64,000 nt of DNA from Aedes albopictus. Its lineage: Eukaryota > Arthropoda > Insecta > Diptera > Culicidae. The notes beneath the pieces were generated by a model, which made no database searches, was not told the origin of the DNA, and was given only the letters and a program-made list of their open reading frames with translations. Shown piece after piece: positions 56,540 through 64,000 of the stretch. The stretch covers positions 268,875,694-268,939,693 of the forward strand of contig NC_085138.1 in the NCBI RefSeq assembly GCF_035046485.1. The letters run 5' to 3'. The first letter of the stretch is position 1, and every line of letters begins with the position of its first letter. Position numbers and translations under genes: made by a program.

Positions 56540-58800
56540 AGCAAGTGATTGCAACTTAGCCCCAGTGGAGGTAATCCAAATCAACCTCAACCACTGTGAG
56601 ACTGCACAGCTATTGTGGAGCCAAACTGCGATGTTGCTATTATTTCCGAGCCATACCGAATCCCCCACAGTGCTTACGAGCTAGAAGGAAGGATGCAAAG
56701 GGTTAGAAATGATGGTGATAGGGAGCAACGAAGTTTACCTTACAGAGCAGCAAAAGCCGCATTGAACAAAGCGATCAAGTTCAGCAAGAAAGCCTGTCTT
56801 GACAGTCTCTGTCATAAGGCCAACTTGAATCCATTGGGTAGCGCGTACAAAGTAGCCATGTCGAAGATAAAAGGCCCTGCGGTCCTGCGGTACCATTCGA
56901 CAGATGCTCGGAAAAGATTAAAGCTGTCATCGAGGCACTGTTTCCGATTCACGAGCCGACAATCTGGCCGCCCACACCGTACGTCAATCAGGATACCCAC
57001 GAGGAAGAAAACAGGGTGATTAACGAAGAGCTGATCGCGGTAGAGAAAGCCTTGCCAATCGAGAGTGTCCCTGGCCCGAACGGGATACCAAATGTAGCCC
57101 TTAAAGCGACAATCCACGAAAACCTGGATATGTTCAGGAGCCCTATACAACATTGCATTCAGAAGGGAAACGACAGAAATTGGTACTACTGCCAAAGCCT
57201 GGGAAACCTTCCGGCGACCCATCAGCGTATAGGCCGATATGCCTGTGGGATACCGTTGGTAAATTGTTGGAGAGAGTGGTCCTAAACAGGCTCACGAAAT
57301 ACACTGAGAGTGAGAGCGATCTATCAGAATTGCAGTTCGGATTCCGGAAAGCAGGACCACTCTGTAGATGCCTTCAGAACGGTTGTGGATGCTATGGAGA
57401 CGGCGCAGAAGCAACAGAGAAGGGGAAACTGTTACTGCGCGGTGGTCACCCTAGACGTCAAAAATGCTTTCGGCAGTGCCAGCTGGGCAGCAATTGCTGA
57501 TTCGTTGTACAGGCTGAGGGTGCCTGAGTATCTGTGCCAGATTCTGAAAAGTTATTCTCAGAACCGCAGACTGATCTACGAAACAGACGCCGGAAAGAGG
57601 AGTGTGGCTATTACGGCGGACCTTCCACAGGGATCCATTCTGGGCACGACTCTCTGGAACGTCATGTACGATGAGGTATTGAAACTGAGCCTTCCCAGAG
57701 GAAATCGTCGAATTTGCGGATGACGTGGTGATCGGAGAAACACGAGAGGAAGTAGAAGTACTGGCCACGGAGGCGACAGATACGGTGGAAGACTGGATGC
57801 GGGAGAAGAAGCTATCTCTAGCCCATCACAAGACTGAGATAGTAGTCATCAGCAACCGGAAGAATGTGCAGCATGCAAGAATTGTGGTTGGCGAGTGTAC
57901 TATCGACTCGAAGCGCGAAGTCAGGCACTTGGGAATGATGCTAGACGACCGACTGAACTTCAACAACCACGTTGACTACGTCTGCAAGAAGGCCACGGTG
58001 GTGATCTCGGCACTATCTCGGATAATGCCTAACAACTCTGCGATCATCAGCAGCAAGCGGAGACTACTAGCGAGCGTATCATCATCCATCGTCAGATACG
58101 CAGCCTCAGTGTGGTCGGCGGCATTAAAGATTGGAAGAAACCGCGCCCAGCTGAACCGTACGCCCAGGCTGATGGCGATTCGCGTGTCGAGTGCGTATCG
58201 AACCATCTCGTCAGACGCCGTGTGTGTAATAGCCGGGATGATCCCTATCTGCCTTCTACTGGAAGAAGATAGCGAATGCTACAGGGACCGAGGCACAAGG
58301 AGTTCAGAAGAGAGCGCGAGCCAGCATACTACACAAGTGGCAGCAGCAGTGGGATAACGCCGCGAATAACAGGTGGACTCATCGTCTAATTCCCAACCTG
58401 TCGATGTGGATCACCAGAGCACACGGGGAGGTTAACTTCCACATAACACAATTTCTGTCTGGTCATGGGTGCTTTAAGCAGTACTTGAACAGATTCGGCC
58501 ATGCCTGTTCACCGATCTGTCCTAAGTGTCGGGACACAGAAGAAACACCGGAGCACGTCATCTTCAGTTGTCCAAAGTTCGCGCATCCGTGAGGAGAAAT
58601 GGCAGCAATTGTCGGCGTCGACGTATTTAAATGAGGAAAATATCGTCGAACGTATGTACAGCGACGAAGAAAAGTGGAACATGATTAACAGGACTGTAGT
58701 TCAGATCATGGTTGTACTACAGCAAAGTTGGCGGGAGGAACAATGATCGGTTTCGGGAGACATTCCTTCGCCGGGGAACTCTCTGACGGAGTAGACTAGA
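56540..58800 (+). mobile_element. R1-like non-LTR retrotransposon, internally deleted and frameshifted
   Basis: It opens with an endonuclease start (N-L-N-H-C, then D-V-A-I-I-S-E-P-Y-R near 56630). It then jumps after about 30 codons to the region before the RT, so most of the endonuclease is deleted. The RT has L-D-V-K-N-A-F and L-P-Q-G-S-I-L-G (57310-57700), a frame change near 57702, and F-A-D-D-V-V (57713-57730) in the frame 57725-58357. Another frame change leads to the C-terminal Cys/His motif C-P-K-C...H...C (58512-58580). The 3' region runs to about 58800. Not functional. Confidence 0.88.
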
Positions 58801-59092
58801 CCCACCGCCGGGGGCTAGTCGAATAGAACGCGTCGTAGCACCGGTCTGGGTCGTCGGAGCACCAGTGAACCGGACGCCAGGGCCCACCGGCATCGCTGGA
58901 GTGACTTCGACACCCTGCCGGTAAGTTTGTAATGTCCGCAAGGCGTAGAAGATGTCTGCCTCCGGGCGGGTTTGCGATGAATGGCGAAAAATGTAGGAAA
59001 TTAACAAATTACTAACAGGAGCTAAATGGTTCAGCAAGACGCATGTTGCTCGCTGATTGGCGAAACGCTAGAAATTTACAAATTAACAAATT

Positions 59093-59353
<261 letters not shown>

Positions 59354-60630
59354 CCTATCGAAAATTCGTTTTTTGTGTGAACACTTCAGTACACTTTGAT
59401 GCACGAGAAAGGCAAAAAAGAAAACATAGAACGAACTCACCGGGTTATCCTGTTTAGCTGGTTTTTAGTGTTTGCCTTCGGTGTCATTATCCAATAGGTT
59501 TAGAATGCCCTTCAAACCATATTGTGTGTTCACTCGTTCACACCACTCGCTGAGCCTCCGGTCGTCCGACGAAGGATAAACCGAAAAAAATATAAATTCG
59601 TGAATACACACCCGACGAGCCACAGCAGTGAATTCCTGCACCGACCCTCCAAATGTCAGCGGAACTGACGATTCTCTTCAACACACGCGAAATCTGTCCC
59701 GATGAATCAAAAAATAATCACGCTGGTGCAGCAGCAGCGGACTCCTGCATTCACATCTCCGAAAATGCCATCGGCACTAACGTTTGCTTCCAACGCTTAA
59801 CCCGGGAGCGGTCGCGTCGTGTGCTGATACAGCGCTGTTATTGGCTGTGAGCTTCTCATGACGGTGAACAAGTAGGCCCTCTCATCGTCACAAGATAAAA
59901 CGAGCATTCGCGCACTTCATCATGTCATTGACGTCATCAAGCGTCATGACGGAAACTTTCATATTGTTTTGAAATTAAAATTTTCACCTGGTTCAAGCAA
60001 ATTTGGGGTAGCCGTTGTATTTAACAGATAGAGAGGACATATATTCTTGCTTTGATGGATTTAAACAATAACCGAATCCATCAATTTGCTAGTAATTGCC
60101 TTGTTTACAACCATGTCACGCACCGTCATGACGAAAATTGTGATACACAGCGTGTGCGTTGTGTCGTTGAGAGTAAATCGACAATGATTTTTCATAAGGG
60201 CCTAACTGACTTGATCGATTCCTCTCCATCGACTTTCTCTTTCGCTAATAACTTGATCAAAACAAACAAAATCATTATTCTTTTTGTTTCTATAGCTACA
60301 TGTAGTCATCTTCTTCGCATTTCAACCAAAAAAAACTTTGGAAAACTCAATACACATTCTGTGATAATACAAAGAGAGGGTCGATGAAGAGAACTCGAAA
60401 ATGACAGATAGGCCCAAATGAAAAATCAGTGTCGAATTGAAGACGCGACTGCTCGAGGATTAAACACATGCGAAACCTCGACCTGACGGTGCAATTGAAA
60501 GATGCAATACCTACTTGACCAAAAACAAACCAATGCTCAAACCTCTTGTTTGACTCAATCAAATTTTCGTTATTGTCAAACAGATGCTCTTTAGTTCATT
60601 CTGTGTCCAATATTTGACGCTGAGTATTCG
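59354..60630. other. No gene recognised
   Basis: Intergenic sequence with short frames on both strands. A cluster of TGACGTCA-like and CGTCATGACG words lies at 59920-59955. Confidence 0.45.
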
Positions 60631-60632
60631 AG

Positions 60633-60845
60633 CACAGAGAACAGACATCCAAGTCCAGTTTCAAAACTGTGTAAGGAATATAATGGTCATTTGAAATGGC
60701 AACACAAGTGGCAACACAGTGACGGCGCTGCTATCGCAATGTTCTCATCCTGCTGTCGGTGGTGAATATGAAACTTATCTAGATATGTATACTCACCACT
60801 GATTGTGGCAATTTGCAGTATGTGGTGGTGCTAGTGTTGTCAACA
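60633..60845. mobile_element. Truncated copy of the CACAGAGAACAGACATCCA MITE
   Basis: The left end and body match 61105-61396, but the right end is missing. Confidence 0.75.
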
Positions 60846-61104
60846 CAAAAAAAAACAATTATCACAAAATTTTTGAGTAACTGAAAGGGAGAGTGGCGAT
60901 ATGTTCCAATTTTGACAGGTCTCCTGCTCGTTTGGAACGGTAATTTGTATGAAGTTGACAGATGATCGCTGTTCAAGTTGACACAATTCTCCTTCCAGTC
61001 GCTCAAATCGAGGCTATTCTGTGGTGTCGTTGTTTTTATGCAGCAAGTGTCAGAAATGTTTGCCTCCAAAGTAGGCCAAACATGTTTACGTTCAGTATTT
61101 ATAT

Positions 61105-61396
61105 CACAGAGAACAGACATCCAAGTCCAGTTCCGAAACTGTGTAAGAAATTTAACGATCATTTTAAATCGGCAACACAAGTGGCAATAGCGTGGCGCTG
61201 CAATCGGTTAATTTCCCATACTAATTTAATTCACCACTTGAAATGTTTCAATTCACCACCGACTGTGGCAATATGGTGTTTGGTGGCGTTAGTGTTGTCA
61301 TCGTGTATTGGTTTGCAACCTTACTCAAGTAAAGATTCAAATCCTTACATAAGTTCCGAATGAAATTTGTTCTAGCCTGGATGTCTGTTCTCTGTG
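61105..61396. mobile_element. MITE with CACAGAGAACAGACATCCA ends and 7-bp TSD
   Basis: The 19-bp end is mirrored exactly at the right. TTTATAT is duplicated at 61098-61104 and 61397-61403. 292 bp, non-coding. Confidence 0.85.
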
Positions 61397-61478
61397 TTTA
61401 TATAAGTCACAAGGTTTCTTATGAGTTTATCATGAGTTCCATCAAATGTCTTACTTTTATAATAAGTTTTATTCACAG

Positions 61479-61812
61479 TAGGGGGATTCACTTAACAGCG
61501 TAAACGGCTTATTAAAGTTTATTCTGATTAAACGTTGCGATCACCAAGGCAATCTTTGATATTTTCACTCGCAATTTCATGAAACATTTCAAATAAACAG
61601 AAATTCATGGCTTACGCAGTAGGGGTACTCACTAAACAGATTAAATTGCTGCGTAAGCCATGATTTTCTGCTAATTTGAAATGTTTCATGATTTTGCGAA
61701 TGAAATAATCAAAGATTGCCTTGGTGATCGCGACGTTTAATCAGTTTAATCAGTTTACGTTAATAAGTGAATCCCCCTAGTAATTTATACTGTTTAGTGA
61801 GTTCCCTTAGTA
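61479..61812. mobile_element. Composite foldback element
   Basis: Arms of about 140 bp (61480-61621 and 61651-61789) pair, including AGTAGGGGGATTCACTTAA and AAAGATTGCC. A second, shorter inverted pair (GTACTCACTAAACAG) is offset, with one copy at the centre and one beyond the right end, as if two related elements had recombined. Confidence 0.8.
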
Positions 61813-61837
61813 ATACACACAATAATGTATTTCCGTT

Positions 61838-61843
61838 TTTATT
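61838..61843 (-). terminator. Polyadenylation signal AATAAA of gene E
   Basis: AATAAA on the minus strand, about 80 nt after the stop codon at 61925. Confidence 0.55.
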
Positions 61844-61924
61844 GTTCTTGTTACATATTATTTGTAGATGTGAAGTCTATAATGCAGAAATATTTTCAAA
61901 CCTCTGAAGATTCCCTGCGGAAAT

Positions 61925-64000
61925 TTAATCCTGTGGCTGGAAGTCATAATAATGCATGTGTAGCTGTTCCTCGTCTATCTTTGAATCAATCCATTCTCTG
62001 AATTTTCCAATGTCCGTATTAACCGAAGGTATACCAGGCCTACCACATCCTACGCCCCATGACACCATTCCTACTGCAAAATAGCGTAAATCAGAAGTAT
62101 CTGGAATGGGGAAAATTATGGGGGAACCTGCATCTCCTTGACAAGTGTCTTGACCAAATTCGCCACCTGCACATATAAAGCTAGAGTCCAACTTAAATCT
62201 ATTGTTCCGCGTAGCTCTTTTAAGAATTTGTTCACAATCAGATTTTTGTCTGTATGGGAGTTCCATACTTTTCAGAATGTGTTGATACTTTGTGCGGTTT
62301 TGCGGCGTGGTGCCCCAACCTGTAGCGATCACATAACCATTGTCAATGGTGAAATCTTGAGGAGGTAGACAAACTGTGTTTATCGTTGGAGTAAGATCAA
62401 ATTTATCATCTAAGAACAAAAGAGCGATGTTGTTCACCAATGAATGGGGATTAAACTTCTCGTGAATTTTCATTTTCACTACCCTACGCTCTTGTGGCGA
62501 AATGGGCTCCATAGTTGCTGCCATGTCCCATTCGCCTGCGCGAATTATGAGTTGCTCTGGTTTTCTTTTGTACTCTTTTATGCACTCTGCAGTAGTAAGG
62601 ACTATTTCCGGGTCAATTAGCGTTCCAGCACATCTTAGTTTAACTTTACCAGAATCAGCCAATAAAATGGCAACCACCCATGGGAACTCGCCGTATTGTG
62701 CTTCGCCATCGTTGCGGTTGATTGTTTTAAATTTGATTCCATCTTCATTTCGGTAGCCGCATTCTTTAATATCTAAATCGTCCACTGAAACTGTTGGGAC
62801 GTCTGTTGGTCTTTTTGATAGACAACATACGGTGTCTACTGCACAGTCCACCGATTGTTGATCAGCTTTTCGTTGACAATCTCGGTCAGCTACGCATGTG
62901 CCACCCAGAGAATCGCAAGTTCTATCATCTGGTCGTTCAGTATCAATGTCTGGTTTTTGTGTGGTGGGTTGTCTACCAGGACTGGTTGTACTTGTAGTTG
63001 CAGTTTTAGTTGTAGTTGTAGTTGTAGTTGCAGTTGTAGTTTCAGGAATTGGTGAATCACAGCAGACTAGGCTGCCACATTCCTTCCTCCGATCGGTGTA
63101 CTTTATTCCTTTGCAATCCGTTGGTGGTGTACAGACTCCGTTATTATTGAAGCATTTCTGTGAAATATGTAGTGCAATTACCTACGCATTTTGACAATTG
63201 CGAAATCTGTGAATAAATGACATTTACCTTTCCTTCAAGTGATGGCTTTAAAGTAGTTGCTGGCTGATTATCACCCATGCAGCATTCAAATCCTGGATCA
63301 GCACATATTTCAGTTCGCACATCCAAAATAAACGGCGATTCACATTCATCCTTCCGAATACAGGTGCCTCCCATCGATTCACAAGTATCATTAATACTTG
63401 CGGAATTATTGGTCTTTATTTTATTTCTTGGACAACAAGTGTTTAATCCATTACAAATAGACATCCTGGCTTCAACCACATTTCCGCCATCTGCATTTAT
63501 CATGCATTTGTCATCAGGTACACAAATTGAATCAACATCACAATTTTCTTCATTGGTTAAATTTGTACTGATCGGACCCTGAAAGGAGAAACACGATAAG
63601 AATTATATGATATCTAGAATTGCCGAGATAAAAACTCACTTGCTTAACAGCATCATTTGGGCAGCATTGGTATCCGCTCCAGTCACATTCTTCGGAATTT
63701 TTGAACCCCGTATATTTGGAGGCGTTCAGATCAGCAGTGCATTGATTCTTTGGCAAGCATGTGCCAGATCTTTCCATGCAAGGCTAAAAAATACAATGAT
63801 TGAGTTTAAAAGAAAAATTGATGTATTGGAAATGTTTTATGCTCATGCATTCCAATGTATAAGGAGTCGAAGCCTTTTGTGAACCCTGTACAAAAAGTAA
63901 CGTAGACCCCTTGCAGACAAACTATGACCAAGTATTCTTACTGGAATGTTAAAACATTTAAAACTTACAGATTCTTTTGAGCAGCACTTCAAAAAATAAT
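61925..64000 (-). CDS. Multi-CLIP serine protease homologue E (5' end beyond window)
   Basis: Four exons are visible: 63968-64000 (partial), 63640-63783, 63228-63578 and 61925-63157, all phase 0. They give 586 residues. There are five full CLIP-type six-cysteine modules plus the C-C end of another at the window edge. One full module lies in 63640-63783, two in 63228-63578 and two at the start of the last exon, separated by a Thr-rich linker (ACT/ACA codons). A complete protease-like domain follows. All three catalytic positions are changed: T-T-A-E-C (His to Glu), N-N-I-A-L-L (Asp to Asn) and G-D-A-G-S-P (Ser to Ala). It therefore cannot be a protease. The layout recalls Drosophila masquerade and mosquito multi-CLIP SPHs, which are secreted adhesion or immune cofactors. 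It has no intron within the protease domain, unlike gene B. Confidence 0.93.

Overview
The window looks like a mosquito chromosome, most like Aedes. It is AT-rich and dominated by foldback and TIR elements (MITEs), tRNA-derived SINEs, R1- and RTE-like LINE remains and a Ty3/gypsy element. The cellular genes are intron-bearing CLIP-domain serine protease homologues (SPHs) of the phenoloxidase-activating-factor type. Five 500-base N runs and two 23-base N runs are assembly gaps.

0-9 kb: a Ty3/gypsy gag-pol unit on the minus strand, running off the left edge. Gag and pol are open but lie in different frames about 160 bp apart. Consensus splice sites (2747/2522) would join them in frame. A second in-frame splice pair (8646/3967) links gag to a small ATG exon at 8702, which has an Inr+DPE promoter at 8782. 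The 4.7-kb intron this implies holds a 153-bp satellite (about 23 very similar units) and a more degenerate array of roughly 69-bp units. This arrangement is the most unusual part of the window.

9-17.8 kb: a 5'-truncated LINE, two MITEs with clear target-site duplications, LINE scraps and several gaps. No confident gene was found; a 5'UTR-like or LTR-like stretch lies at 15.63-16.5 kb.

17.8-64 kb: a cluster of five CLIP-SPH loci, all on the minus strand: A (about 17.8-24.5 kb, 3' end in a gap), B (35.4-36.8 kb, complete, 399 aa), C (50.4-51.1 kb, premature stop and no 3' exons), D (54.0-54.4 kb, CLIP domain absent and no 3' exons) and E (61.9 kb to the right edge, multi-CLIP). B lacks the catalytic serine and E lacks the whole triad; C and D lack the histidine. 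Such proteins normally act as non-catalytic cofactors in melanization and Toll protease cascades. C and D share a duplicated proximal promoter with a kappaB-type site and an Inr just upstream of the ATG.

Between these genes is repeat-derived sequence: foldback MITEs, hAT-type elements with 8-bp duplications (one inside a SINE), degenerate short-period repeats (30-34 kb and 40-42.5 kb), SINEs, an RTE-like LINE (51.4-52.5 kb), an R1-like LINE (56.5-58.8 kb) and a CA microsatellite (59.1-59.35 kb). No genuine tRNA, rRNA or CRISPR was found. All exon models are unaided readings of the sequence and have no transcript support here.
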